Source: Desulfosporosinus sp. HMP52
GTDB taxonomy: Bacteria; Bacillota; Desulfitobacteriia; Desulfitobacteriales; Desulfitobacteriaceae
DNA: 64,000 nt
Assembly: GCF_000765145.1 (NCBI RefSeq)
Contig: NZ_JMGA01000012.1
Coordinates: forward strand, 1-64,000
Direction: 5' to 3'
A model generated the notes under the pieces. The model was not told where the DNA came from, did no database searches, and saw only the letters and a list, made by a program, of their open reading frames with translations. Each line of letters opens with the position of its first letter. Position 1 is the first letter of the stretch. Below, in pieces: positions 46,101 through 54,461 of this stretch. The translations under genes and the position numbers were made by a program.

Positions 46101-46142
46101 TTATACTTCATCACCACGTTCCGGCGCGTATTGATTCACCAT
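46101..46142 (-). pseudogene. mazF toxin stub (13 residues)
   Basis: Directly overlapping the antitoxin stop (ATGGTGA) is ATG 46142, which reads MVNQYAPERGDEV and then a TAA stop at 46101-46103. This is the conserved MazF N-terminus (MV..Y.P.RGDIVW), cut just before the usual W. No further MazF sequence is visible downstream. It appears to be a toxin gene truncated by a stop or by loss of the rest. Confidence 0.75.
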
Positions 46143-46366
46143 TTTTCTCCTCTCACCGGCTCACCCCAATCAATTTCTTCCGGCTCATATTCATCATCAG
46201 GAATTTGGGCGAGTAACTCTTTTAAATCGTATTTTTTTGGGGTGACTATGATCTTTTCTCCATCAAGTTCCACATCATTTGGAGTCCCATCGCTAATTTC
46301 TATTGAATTAGCCATTGAAGCCGGAATCCGTATACCGATGCTGTTTCCCAATTTTCGGGCCTTCAT
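46136..46366 (-). CDS. MazE/AbrB-type antitoxin
   Basis: 76-residue DNA-binding antitoxin. N-terminal swapped-hairpin motif MKARKLGNSIGIRIPASMA, then NSIEISDGTPNDVELDGEKI and a charged tail (EEIDWGEPVRGEKW) that would wrap the toxin. ATG 46366 follows GAGGGTGG on the minus strand; an upstream extension to 46429 is unlikely. Its toxin partner is only a stub, so it may be an orphan. Confidence 0.85.
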   Translation of the reverse strand: MKARKLGNSIGIRIPASMANSIEISDGTPNDVELDGEKIIVTPKKYDLKELLAQIPDDEYEPEEIDWGEPVRGEKW

Positions 46367-46567
46367 AGTTCCACCCTCTTTCTCTTGACGGTATATACAA
46401 GGTATATACAATATTAGGGAGTTTATCAAGTAAAATTAGATAGCATAGTAAAAGCCTTCTAATATCAACTAGTAGTTGTGATCGGCCAAGAGCATGGAAT
46501 TTAAAAAACTAATTGATCCACATCGATTCCTTAATACCTTGGATTTTTAGGGAATTACGGTTATATA

Positions 46568-46576
46568 TGATATAAT
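46568..46576 (+). promoter_or_regulatory. Extended -10 promoter of the radical SAM operon
   Basis: TGATATAAT at 46568-46576 is an extended -10. No good -35 is found at 17 nt; TTGGAT (46539-46544) is too far. It lies 41 nt before the ATG of the radical SAM gene. Confidence 0.5.
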
Positions 46577-46616
46577 TTAAGTTCACAATATACTACAAGG
46601 AGGCCTCACTGACACC

Positions 46617-48473
46617 ATGAGTAATAATACTGCGGCGGATATACGCCGGCAGGTCGAACGCTTTTTACCTAAAGTATTAAAGCCTAGCCGATATATCGGA
46701 TCAGAATGGAATGTCATGAAAAAAGATTGGTCGAAGACTGATGTTCAGATGGTTTTTGCCTTTCCGGATGTTTATGAGGTGGGTATGTCCCATTTGGGAA
46801 CCAGAATCCTCTACCATCTGGTTAATTCCTTCCCGGAGTTTCTGTGCGAAAGAGTTTTTACCCCTTGGGTGGATATGGAGAAGGAACTGAGAGACAGAGA
46901 AATTCCTCTTTATGCCTTGGAATCCTTTAAGCCTGTCAAAGAGTTTGATGTGGTAGGATTCACCCTCCAGTACGAAATGAGCTTCACTAACATTCTTAAT
47001 ATGCTGGATCTGGCAGGAATCCCCATGAGAATAGAGGATCGGGGACCGGAAGATCCTTGGGTCATTGCCGGAGGCCCCTGCGCCTATAATCCTGAACCCC
47101 TCGTCGGATTCATTGACTTCTTTTTGATTGGAGAAAGTGAAGAACAACTGCCTGAAGTTCTGCGCTTAGTGGGTGAGCAGAAGAAAAACCCCGTTTCCCG
47201 CAAAGAGTTTTTAAAGAAAGTTGCTCAAGTCCAAGGGGTCTATGTTCCGGAATTTTACCATATAACCTATAAAGAAGATGGTCGCATTGAAAAGATCGAG
47301 GCCGAAGAAGGATTCCCGGCACTTGTGGAAAAGGCCATTGTACCGGATTTAGATCAGGCTTATTATCCGACCAATCCAGTGGTCCCCTATCTGGAAATTG
47401 TTCACGACCGAATGATGCTGGAGGTTATGCGGGGCTGCTCCAGAGGCTGCCGGTTCTGCCAAGCAGGTATGATCTATAGACCTGTGCGGGAACGTTCACC
47501 AGAGACTCTGCTCAGGCAGACTGAGGAGTTAGTTCGGGCCACCGGCTACGATCAGATCGCTCTCACCTCACTTTCCACCGGGGATTACTCCTGTATTCAG
47601 CCTGTCATTCACGGCATTTTAGAAAAACACGGAGAAGAGGGTGTAGGGGTGTCTCTCCCTTCACTCAGAGTTGATTCCTTTGATGTAGATCTGGCTGAAA
47701 CTGTCCAGAAAGCCCGGAAATCTGGGATGACCTTTGCTCCGGAAGCAGGTTCACAACGCTTGCGGGATGTCATCAATAAAGGCGTCGAGGAGCAAAACCT
47801 CTTGGAAGCAGCAGAAGCCGCCTTTAAAAAAGGCTGGTCGACGATTAAGCTCTACTTTATGGTGGGATTGCCGACAGAAACTCAGGAAGACATCGATGGA
47901 ATTGTGGATCTGGCCAAAAAAGTCGCCAATCTGGGAACCAAGCTGGGGCGAAGAAATATCACAGTGACGATCTCCACCAGCGTCTTTGTTCCCAAGAGTC
48001 ATACTCCTTTTCAGTGGGAACCCCAGGAAGCAGGTTCTTCTGTAGAACTAAAGCAGAGATACCTGAGAGAAAAGCTGAGAGATCGACGCTTGAAATATAA
48101 CTATCACGATATGAGCACCAGTTATCTGGAAGCTGTCTTTGCCAAAGGAGACCGCAAGTTAGCCCAACTCCTGGAATGGGCGGTGAAACATGGCTGTCGA
48201 TTCGATGGTTGGTCTGACCAATTTAAAGAGGACGTCTGGATGGAGGGCTTTAAAGAGTTAGGAATTGACCCCCATTTTTACGCCAATCGAGCGATAGATT
48301 ATGATGACGTCTTACCCTGGGAGCATATAGGGAGCGGCGTATCAAAACAGTTTTTAATTGAAGAACACCACCGGGCACTCCAAGAAGCTAAGACCATTGA
48401 TTGCCGGCATAATGATTGTACGGGATGCGGAGTTTGTCCGAGCAGAGGAGTTCAGATTGAGTTGAAAGGGTGA
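46617..48473 (+). CDS. TIGR03960 family B12-binding radical SAM protein
   Basis: 618-residue radical SAM enzyme. An N-terminal B12-binding-like domain is followed by the [4Fe-4S] motif CSRGCRFCQAG (three Cys) near residue 275, then a SAM-barrel, and a C-terminal Cys cluster (CRHNDCTGCGVC) that could bind another cluster. Reaction unknown. It always pairs with the TIGR03936 protein, here with the stop overlapping the next gene region by 4 nt, and then with rng. ATG 46617 follows AGGAGGCC. Probable role in rRNA or tRNA modification is only inference from the neighbour. Confidence 0.9.
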   Translation: MSNNTAADIRRQVERFLPKVLKPSRYIGSEWNVMKKDWSKTDVQMVFAFPDVYEVGMSHLGTRILYHLVNSFPEFLCERVFTPWVDMEKELRDREIPLYALESFKPVKEFDVVGFTLQYEMSFTNILNMLDLAGIPMRIEDRGPEDPWVIAGGPCAYNPEPLVGFIDFFLIGESEEQLPEVLRLVGEQKKNPVSRKEFLKKVAQVQGVYVPEFYHITYKEDGRIEKIEAEEGFPALVEKAIVPDLDQAYYPTNPVVPYLEIVHDRMMLEVMRGCSRGCRFCQAGMIYRPVRERSPETLLRQTEELVRATGYDQIALTSLSTGDYSCIQPVIHGILEKHGEEGVGVSLPSLRVDSFDVDLAETVQKARKSGMTFAPEAGSQRLRDVINKGVEEQNLLEAAEAAFKKGWSTIKLYFMVGLPTETQEDIDGIVDLAKKVANLGTKLGRRNITVTISTSVFVPKSHTPFQWEPQEAGSSVELKQRYLREKLRDRRLKYNYHDMSTSYLEAVFAKGDRKLAQLLEWAVKHGCRFDGWSDQFKEDVWMEGFKELGIDPHFYANRAIDYDDVLPWEHIGSGVSKQFLIEEHHRALQEAKTIDCRHNDCTGCGVCPSRGVQIELKG

Positions 48474-48478
48474 GCGCC

Positions 48479-49174
48479 ATGCGGCTAAGAATCGCCTATA
48501 CGAAAATTGAGGATGCCAGATATATTGCCCACTTAGATTTGACAAGAGTCTTTGAGCGGGCCATCCGACGATCTGGAATCCATATGAGTTATTCCGAAGG
48601 TTTTAATCCTCGTCCCAAGATCTCCTTTGGTTTTGCCTTAGCGGTAGGGACTGAAGGGGAGCGGGAGTATGTGGATGTAGAGCTTCGCCAAGACATGGAT
48701 TTAGGGGAAGTGTTAGCTCGGGTTCAGGAGCAATTACCTCCCGGTATACGACTCCTCCAAGGGCGGGCCATGGACCCGGGAGCTAAGTCCTTAATGGCTG
48801 TGCTGAATGCTGCCAGTTATCGCATACGAGTTCCTATGGCGTTGCCTATTCAAGAGGAACGCTTGCAGGAAGCGGTGGGTGCTTGGCTGGGACGGGAGCA
48901 TGTGACTTATTCTCGGTACTCGAAAAAAGGGCCGACGGATAAGGATATTCGTCCTTGGGTTAAACATTTGGAAGGAAAGATTCAAGGGGATGAGGTTCTC
49001 TTTGATCTGGAAGTCGAGATGGGGAACTCGGGAAGTGTGCGGCCGGAGGAAGTGCTGGCCAGTCTGAGGGAACTTGAGAATCTGCCCATTGAGTTGGATG
49101 AGCTGCAGGTTATCCGGACAGGGGTGCATGTGAGCTACGAGGGCGGGAAGAGCTCGCCGATCGAGATGGCTTAG
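48479..49174 (+). CDS. TIGR03936 family protein (DUF2344)
   Basis: 231-residue protein paired with the TIGR03960 radical SAM enzyme. The N-terminus RLRIAYTKIEDARYIAHLDL and the GFNPRPKISFG.. segment are typical. ATG 48479 follows AAAGGGTGAG; GTG 48470 is an in-frame alternative within the upstream stop. Function unknown, usually co-transcribed with rng and sometimes rplU. Here the gap to rng is filled by two R1 elements and a structured segment. Confidence 0.9.
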   Translation: MRLRIAYTKIEDARYIAHLDLTRVFERAIRRSGIHMSYSEGFNPRPKISFGFALAVGTEGEREYVDVELRQDMDLGEVLARVQEQLPPGIRLLQGRAMDPGAKSLMAVLNAASYRIRVPMALPIQEERLQEAVGAWLGREHVTYSRYSKKGPTDKDIRPWVKHLEGKIQGDEVLFDLEVEMGNSGSVRPEEVLASLRELENLPIELDELQVIRTGVHVSYEGGKSSPIEMA

Positions 49175-49198
49175 TAGGCTTTGAAGGCCCTGGCTTCT

Positions 49199-49483
49199 GG
49201 GAGGGAGTGTCGCGACACCTTGTTCGGCCATGCGTTCGTCGTGCCAAACTAGGGCTTTAAATCCTGATGCATGCGGGCAGGGTTCCCGGCCAAAGCGGCG
49301 TCCCTGCCGCATGGCCGGCGGGAAACGTCCGCCGGCCATGGATGGCCAAGTGTCACCGGAGCCAAGGACGGCGGGAGGTGACCTGTTTCCCGCCCTGCTT
49401 TATGAAAGCGGATTTAAAGCCAAGTTTGGCTACGACTCTCGCATAGGCCTCTCGTCGGTGTTCGTGACCCTCCCTCTGAGGTC
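49199..49483 (+). repeat. R1 palindromic element, copy G (intermediate form)
   Basis: Hairpin-2 stem GGCGGGAAAC (49317-49326) and GTTTCCCGCC (49385-49394) encloses 58 nt, compared with 5 in copies A and D. Inside are GGCCAT-GG-ATGGCC (49334-49347) and GTCACC/GGTGAC (49352-49357, 49377-49382). Outer arms are present but diverged (CTTTAAATCC, GGATTTAAAG). Confidence 0.85.
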
Positions 49484-49522
49484 TCTTGGGTAGTGTGCGG
49501 GCAGGGCTCCGAAAGGGAGTTG

Positions 49523-49631
49523 CGCCGCTGGCTAGGAGACCGGATGGGAGTAGGATACGGTCTCGGGCCGCTTAGTGGGACATGCTTCGTGCATGGCACC
49601 ATCTGAATCGGTGCCGCAGGATAAAGCGGCG
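49523..49631 (+). ncRNA. Candidate four-way-junction structured RNA
   Basis: CGCCGCT (49523-49529) pairs with AGCGGCG (49625-49631) and encloses three perfect hairpins: GAGACCG/CGGTCTC (49536-49542, 49558-49564), CATGC/GCATG (49581-49585, 49591-49595) and GCACC/GGTGC (49596-49600, 49610-49614). A GAAA-capped hairpin (CTCC-GAAA-GGGAG, about 49507) precedes it. It lies between R1 copies G and H, upstream of rng. No known family was recognised; it may be part of a repeat. Confidence 0.45.
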
Positions 49632-49707
49632 TAAGAGGGTACTTATAAGGAATACATAATTCGTGACCCGGCCTAGAACGCAGCTTTACAAAAGCGATCC
49701 TCTTTGA

Positions 49708-49886
49708 CGGAGTGGCTAGCCAAACTTGGCGAAAGGGGTGCTTGCATAAGCGGGGCAGTGTACAGGACGTACACTGCCGGCCATGCGGCAAGGACGCCGC
49801 TTTGGCCGAAACACATGTGTTTCGCCCCGCCTCTTCCATAAACCCCTTGAGCCCTAGTTTGGCCCACGACGTCATGAGGTGAGCGT
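49708..49886 (-). repeat. R1 palindromic element, copy H (diverged)
   Basis: Inverted, diverged copy. The GCCAAACT and AGCCCTAGTTTGGC arms remain, and GGCCATGCGGCAAGGACGCCGC (the first hairpin) is conserved in other copies in part. Hairpin 2 is GGCAGTGTAC (49754-49763), loop AGGAC, GTACACTGCC (49769-49778): relative to copy A, four base pairs differ but still pair. It ends about 35 nt before the rng start. Confidence 0.75.
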
Positions 49887-49920
49887 TGTAATGCAAGTTC
49901 AACGAGGAGGTGTTAACATA

Positions 49921-51216
49921 ATGAAAAACCGAGCTGCGGAGCCCCGCCGGAAGGAAATCGTTCTTCAGAGCCAAAGTGCCGGATCCGGCTCAAATCAATT
50001 GCAAAAGATTAGAGCTGCCGTCTTTGAGCAGGGTGACTTGATGGAAGTGTTTGAGGATGAGGGCGGTTCGACCCACATGGTCGGGAATATTTATCGGGGG
50101 AGAGTTGAGAATGTTCTCCCCGGTATGCAGGCCGCTTTTGTGGATATTGGCTTAGATAAGAATGCTTTTCTGTATGTGGGAGATGCTATACCTCCTCGCT
50201 TTGATGAGGAGGAAAAGGCACCGATTATTCAGGAGCGGATTGAGAATGTTCTTAAACCTCGCCAGGAGCTGTTAGTCCAGGTTACCAAGGAACCGGTGGG
50301 GACTAAAGGTGCCAGGATTAGTGTTAACATCTCCTTGCCGGGGAGATATGTGGTGCTATTGCCTCAGGTCAGTTATATTGGGGTGTCTCGGAAGATCTCG
50401 GATAATAATGAACGTACTCGCTTAAAAGACTTGGCTGCGGCGGCCAAGCCGGTTGGTATGGGGGTGATTGTCCGGACTTTGGCGGAAGGGATCGATGGTG
50501 ACGAGATTGAGGAGGACATTACTCAACTGGTTGCTTATTGGCAAGCTTTATTGCCAAAGATCCCCCATGTTTCAGTGCCGGGGCTGGTGCACAAAGATGT
50601 TGACCTGATTTCTCGTCTGATCCGGGACTGGATTGATCAGGATGTTGAGAAAATCACTGTTGATCAGGATGAAGTGGGGCAAATTTTGCGCAAAGCTTTA
50701 GGTGAGATTGAGCATCCCGCTGCTAAGCAGGTTTTTGTGGTTCCGGGAAAAGACCTCTTTGCTAACTATGGTGTGGATGACGAGATTCGCAAAGCTCTGC
50801 GGTCTAAGGTTTGGCTGAAGAGTGGAGGGTATCTGGTTATTCAGCAGACAGAGGCCTTGATTGTCATTGATGTCAACACGGGAAAATATGTAGGTCAGCG
50901 ATCCTTAGAAGAAACCGTGGTTCATACGAACCTGGAGGCTGCTTGGGAAATTGCCCGTCAGCTGAGGCTAAGGAATTTAGGTGGGATTATTATTATCGAC
51001 TTTATCGATATGACCACAGAAGAGGCTCAGAAACGGGTGATTGAGGCTCTGGAAACTGCTTGTGCTCGGGATAAAACAAAATCTCAGGTTTTAGGGCTGA
51101 CTCAACTTGGGCTGGTGGAAATGACGCGTAAAAAAGTTGGACAGACTTTGGTAGTACGTTATACTTCCCCATGCCCCAACTGTGATGGGAGCGGTAGAGT
51201 GCGAGGAGAGTTATAG
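49921..51216 (+). CDS. rng: Ribonuclease E/G family protein
   Basis: Endoribonuclease G-type enzyme for rRNA and mRNA processing. An N-terminal RNase E/G part with an S1 domain (MVGNIYRGRVENVLPGMQAAFVD, split by no gap, about residues 42-64) leads to the catalytic domain with metal-binding Asp residues in DVNTGKYVGQ and IDFIDM. The C-terminal CPNCDGSG is the zinc link. ATG 49921 follows GAGGAGGTG. 431 residues, RNase G size. Confidence 0.92.
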   Translation: MKNRAAEPRRKEIVLQSQSAGSGSNQLQKIRAAVFEQGDLMEVFEDEGGSTHMVGNIYRGRVENVLPGMQAAFVDIGLDKNAFLYVGDAIPPRFDEEEKAPIIQERIENVLKPRQELLVQVTKEPVGTKGARISVNISLPGRYVVLLPQVSYIGVSRKISDNNERTRLKDLAAAAKPVGMGVIVRTLAEGIDGDEIEEDITQLVAYWQALLPKIPHVSVPGLVHKDVDLISRLIRDWIDQDVEKITVDQDEVGQILRKALGEIEHPAAKQVFVVPGKDLFANYGVDDEIRKALRSKVWLKSGGYLVIQQTEALIVIDVNTGKYVGQRSLEETVVHTNLEAAWEIARQLRLRNLGGIIIIDFIDMTTEEAQKRVIEALETACARDKTKSQVLGLTQLGLVEMTRKKVGQTLVVRYTSPCPNCDGSGRVRGEL

Positions 51217-51316
51217 CAATATTTATTTAAAATTTACCAAATTTTATCTTGATTATTGTCGTATTCTGTAATAAGGTATCTTTGTGAGTCGTTTTACAGA
51301 AGGAGGCAGTCAGCAG

Positions 51317-51433
51317 ATGGGCTTACCTTGGCATAAGCTTAGTCGCAAGAAGCAAAATTTGTATATCATACTTATGGCTGTAGCACTAGCGGGGATTATT
51401 ACCGGAATAGTCTTTCTGATCAATATGAGCTAG
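51317..51433 (+). CDS. 38-residue single-helix microprotein
   Basis: Short ORF with a strong ribosome-binding site (AGAAGGAGG, about 51299-51307) and ATG 51317. The predicted peptide is MGLPWHKLSRKKQ, then a hydrophobic segment (about residues 15-35) and MS. Positive charges before the helix suggest inside-out topology. It sits about 100 nt after rng and is followed by a terminator. Unknown family; may be a genuine small membrane protein. Confidence 0.6.
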   Translation: MGLPWHKLSRKKQNLYIILMAVALAGIITGIVFLINMS

Positions 51434-51471
51434 ACAATAATCCAATTTGTAAATTTAATAGTAACAACGGG

Positions 51472-51510
51472 GAAAGAACGATTACGTAAAATTGTTCTTT
51501 CTTTTTTTGT
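51472..51510 (+). terminator. Terminator after the microprotein gene
   Basis: GAAAGAAC (51472-51479) pairs with GTTCTTTC (51494-51501), followed by TTTTTTT. The rest of 51511-51710 is AT rich, with AATATCTAGATATT near 51547 and the leader of the next gene. Confidence 0.75.
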
Positions 51511-51727
51511 TTTAACAAAAATATTAGATAAAAGACAAAAATATAGAAATATCTAGATATTCCTTGCAGGATTATCCATGGAAATAGCGAAGTAAATGGG
51601 ATAACTTTTTACAGGTGAGGGACATTTTACCTTAATTGGTTGATTATCATTATATATGAACGGTTCCGCACCACCCATATATCGTCGTCGTAAAAGTGTT
51701 AGAAGAATAAGAGGAGGTAAATTTTTA

Positions 51728-54334
51728 ATGAGAAAAACCAAACAAAAAGTGCTAAATAGCTGCATGGCAGTGGCTGTTGCTTTGTCCGCAACCATAGCAC
51801 CTGCTATTGCAAATGCTGCAATGCCCAGTGCTATGACTAGAATAGGCGGGTATGACCAATATGCAACCGCCGCCTTGATGGCCCAGAAGGGATGGACAGG
51901 AACCAGTGATAGTGTCGTTCTCTCAGCCGGGATGAGCTATTCCTTGGTTGATGCTCTTGCTGCAGGGCCTTTGGCAGCTAAATTGAAGGCGCCCATCTTG
52001 TTGACAGACAACGGACAAACTTTAAATCCTTCAGCAAAGGCTGAGTTACTCCGTTTGAAACCTAAAAAGGTCTATATCACCAGCGGTACAGCGGTGATCA
52101 AACAATCCGTACTTAATGAAATCAGTGCCCTGGGCATCACCCCGGTTCAGCTCGGTGGGTATGATCAATATGAAACCTCAGTGAACATAGCTAAGGAAAT
52201 GGCTAAACAAGGAGTCAACGTCTCGAAGGTTGTAGTTGCTGCCGGTTGGCTAACTCCGGCGGATGCCTTATCCGTTGCCCCTATTGCTGCCGCTCAGGAA
52301 ATGCCAATTTTGACCACCACCCAGGGCCAGCTTCCCGCCTCGGTTAAAACCTATCTGGACAGCCTTAATGTTAAGGAATCCTATGTAGTGGGCGGAACCG
52401 CTGTAGTGTCAGACACAGTCAAAGGGCAATTGAAAGGTAACGTAAAGCGATATTCCGGTATTTCCAAGTATGATACCAATGTACAAATCCTCAAAGGCTT
52501 TACCAAGTCCTACAAAAACAACAAGGTTTATGTGGCTAATGGGGAAACCTTAGTGGATGCCTTAGCCGTTGTGCCCCTGGCTGCATCAACGGGATCCCCG
52601 GTTGTCCTGGTTAATCAGCAACCTGACAATGCTACTAAGGAATTTGTGAAGTTGAACTTGTCCACAGATGATATGGTGGCTGTAGGGGGAGAGGCTGTAG
52701 TACCTACTACAGGAATGAATGCTCTGACTTCCGCTGTTTCATACTCTACGGATAAAGAAGCCGTCGGTTCAAAAGATGCTGCTGCACCTGTAGAATTAAC
52801 GGATAACGTTAGACTCATAGGAGATAACATCACTTTACAAAATGCCAAGGCCAATTACAGCGTTTATGTGAAGGGAGATAATATTACCCTCAAGAACCTC
52901 ACCGTCAAAGGAACAGTCTTCGTGGATCCGGGTGATAAAGGAACCGCAACGATTGACGGCGTAACTGCTGCCAACATTGTTGTCCTTTCCGGAGCGTCAG
53001 ACAGTATTCATATCAAGAATACTACCGCCGGAGTTCTTACCGTTGACAGCGACAGTGATGTGCGTGTTGAGGCCTCAGGAACTACAAACATTGGGGATAC
53101 AGTGGTTCGCAGCTTCGCCATCCTTGATGCTAATGGCGCTAAGATGGGGGTAGTAACGATAACAAGTACCCCGGGACAAGATCCTGTTGTTGAGCTAAGA
53201 GGAACTTTCACTGAGCCTGTAGTAGTAGAGAGTCAGGTTACCTTAAAGGCTGCAAAAGATGCGGTTGTTCCATCGGTTGTTGTTAACACAGAAACCACAG
53301 AACAAAAGGTTACTTTAGAAGGAAGCTTTAAAGCGGTAGAAGTACAATCCCAAGGGAAACTGGCCTTAGCAGAAAAAACCGTTGTTGAATCTATGAAAAC
53401 TGAAGTCAAAACTGAGATTACTATTCCAAAGGGTTCGAGCATTGGCAACTTAAACTCCGGTTCAACAGGGACAGTGGTTAGCGGCGGTGGGCAGGTTAAT
53501 GGTAAGGATACGACGAACACTCCTAGTGCACCTCCCGGAACACCATCTACCGGTGGAAATACGGGTGGAAGTTCGGGGGGAAACCCGGGTGGAACAACTG
53601 ATGCTATAAAAATTACTAGTTTTTCAATAGTTAATGGAGCTGACACAATTGCAAGTAGCAATGTTAATGATACAGACGTAACAGTTAGTCTAACCACAAT
53701 AGATGATAGTGTGATGATCGGGGGCATTAATGTTTCAGCTAGTCCATCGGGTAGTACACTAGTGCTAACCCGTCTTGAGTCCCTAGTGACTGGTAAAGTA
53801 ACCTTTTCGGATAAAGAATTCTCATTAAACAATACGATTACTATTTCAGACCTTATTGACGGTGATGGGAATATTAGCCTAAAAACTATGAGAAAGTTAT
53901 TTGGACCTTCTGTAACATTTTATGGAAAACTAAAATCTGGATATAATACAAGCGACGTCAGCCTAACACTGACATTAAGTTCCTCGACTACTATTCCTAC
54001 AGATAATGAATGGGCTGATATAGAAATCAACTATAATTTAAAATTGATTACGGCCGACATCAAAAGTGGAAATACTAAATTAAGTACAATGGGAGTTCAT
54101 AATTTTCTCCTATCAACAGCGGGTACTCTTCCAACATGGGTAAGGGCCACCAGAAGCTCAGATTGGAAAAATCCATTAACTGTGCAGGGAAGAGAAGATA
54201 TCAAGGGGCAAATTGTACAACTCATAGGTGGAGGTACTACTTGGTCAGATGCAACTCTAGGTCAGCTTTCCGATAAGTCAATCTACTTTAAGGACCAAGC
54301 TGGTAATCCGTGGGAGATAAGCTTTGTATCATAA
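51728..54334 (+). CDS. Large CWB2 surface protein with beta-rich C-terminus
   Basis: 868-residue exported protein. Signal peptide at residues 1-30 (cleavage after AIANA); three cell-wall-binding-2 repeats at about 33-340 (GGYDQYATAALMA, GGYDQYETSVNIA and GGTAVV motifs); a beta-strand-rich repetitive region at about 365-590 resembling a beta-helix; a Gly/Ser/Thr linker (about 600-625); and a C-terminal domain of unknown fold (about 630-868). ATG 51728 follows AGAGGAGGTAA. It is a paralogue of the 13.1 kb protein with a different C-terminal half. Confidence 0.85.
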   Translation: MRKTKQKVLNSCMAVAVALSATIAPAIANAAMPSAMTRIGGYDQYATAALMAQKGWTGTSDSVVLSAGMSYSLVDALAAGPLAAKLKAPILLTDNGQTLNPSAKAELLRLKPKKVYITSGTAVIKQSVLNEISALGITPVQLGGYDQYETSVNIAKEMAKQGVNVSKVVVAAGWLTPADALSVAPIAAAQEMPILTTTQGQLPASVKTYLDSLNVKESYVVGGTAVVSDTVKGQLKGNVKRYSGISKYDTNVQILKGFTKSYKNNKVYVANGETLVDALAVVPLAASTGSPVVLVNQQPDNATKEFVKLNLSTDDMVAVGGEAVVPTTGMNALTSAVSYSTDKEAVGSKDAAAPVELTDNVRLIGDNITLQNAKANYSVYVKGDNITLKNLTVKGTVFVDPGDKGTATIDGVTAANIVVLSGASDSIHIKNTTAGVLTVDSDSDVRVEASGTTNIGDTVVRSFAILDANGAKMGVVTITSTPGQDPVVELRGTFTEPVVVESQVTLKAAKDAVVPSVVVNTETTEQKVTLEGSFKAVEVQSQGKLALAEKTVVESMKTEVKTEITIPKGSSIGNLNSGSTGTVVSGGGQVNGKDTTNTPSAPPGTPSTGGNTGGSSGGNPGGTTDAIKITSFSIVNGADTIASSNVNDTDVTVSLTTIDDSVMIGGINVSASPSGSTLVLTRLESLVTGKVTFSDKEFSLNNTITISDLIDGDGNISLKTMRKLFGPSVTFYGKLKSGYNTSDVSLTLTLSSSTTIPTDNEWADIEINYNLKLITADIKSGNTKLSTMGVHNFLLSTAGTLPTWVRATRSSDWKNPLTVQGREDIKGQIVQLIGGGTTWSDATLGQLSDKSIYFKDQAGNPWEISFVS

Positions 54335-54388
54335 TTTTAGAGTCAGTGCACTTTCAATTAACGTTAAAGATGAGTAACGGCAAAATGA

Positions 54389-54460
54389 TTGCATAATAAT
54401 TCGGTAAGTTAAAGGGCTGTAACAAAAATTGAGATTGTTACAGCCCTGATTATGCAATTA
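54389..54460. terminator. Convergent bidirectional terminator
   Basis: AGGGCTGTAACAA (54413-54425) pairs with TTGTTACAGCCCT (54435-54447), and an outer ATTGCATAAT/ATTATGCAAT helix extends it. It lies between the convergent surface protein and hydrolase-like genes. Confidence 0.75.
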
Positions 54461-54461
54461 T

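Noticed and set aside
46101-46366. Complete mazEF toxin-antitoxin system
   Set aside because: Only 13 toxin residues are encoded before a stop codon.
49523-49631. tRNA interpretation of the four-stem fold
   Set aside because: Stem lengths, loop sizes and the missing T-loop and CCA-type end do not fit a tRNA.
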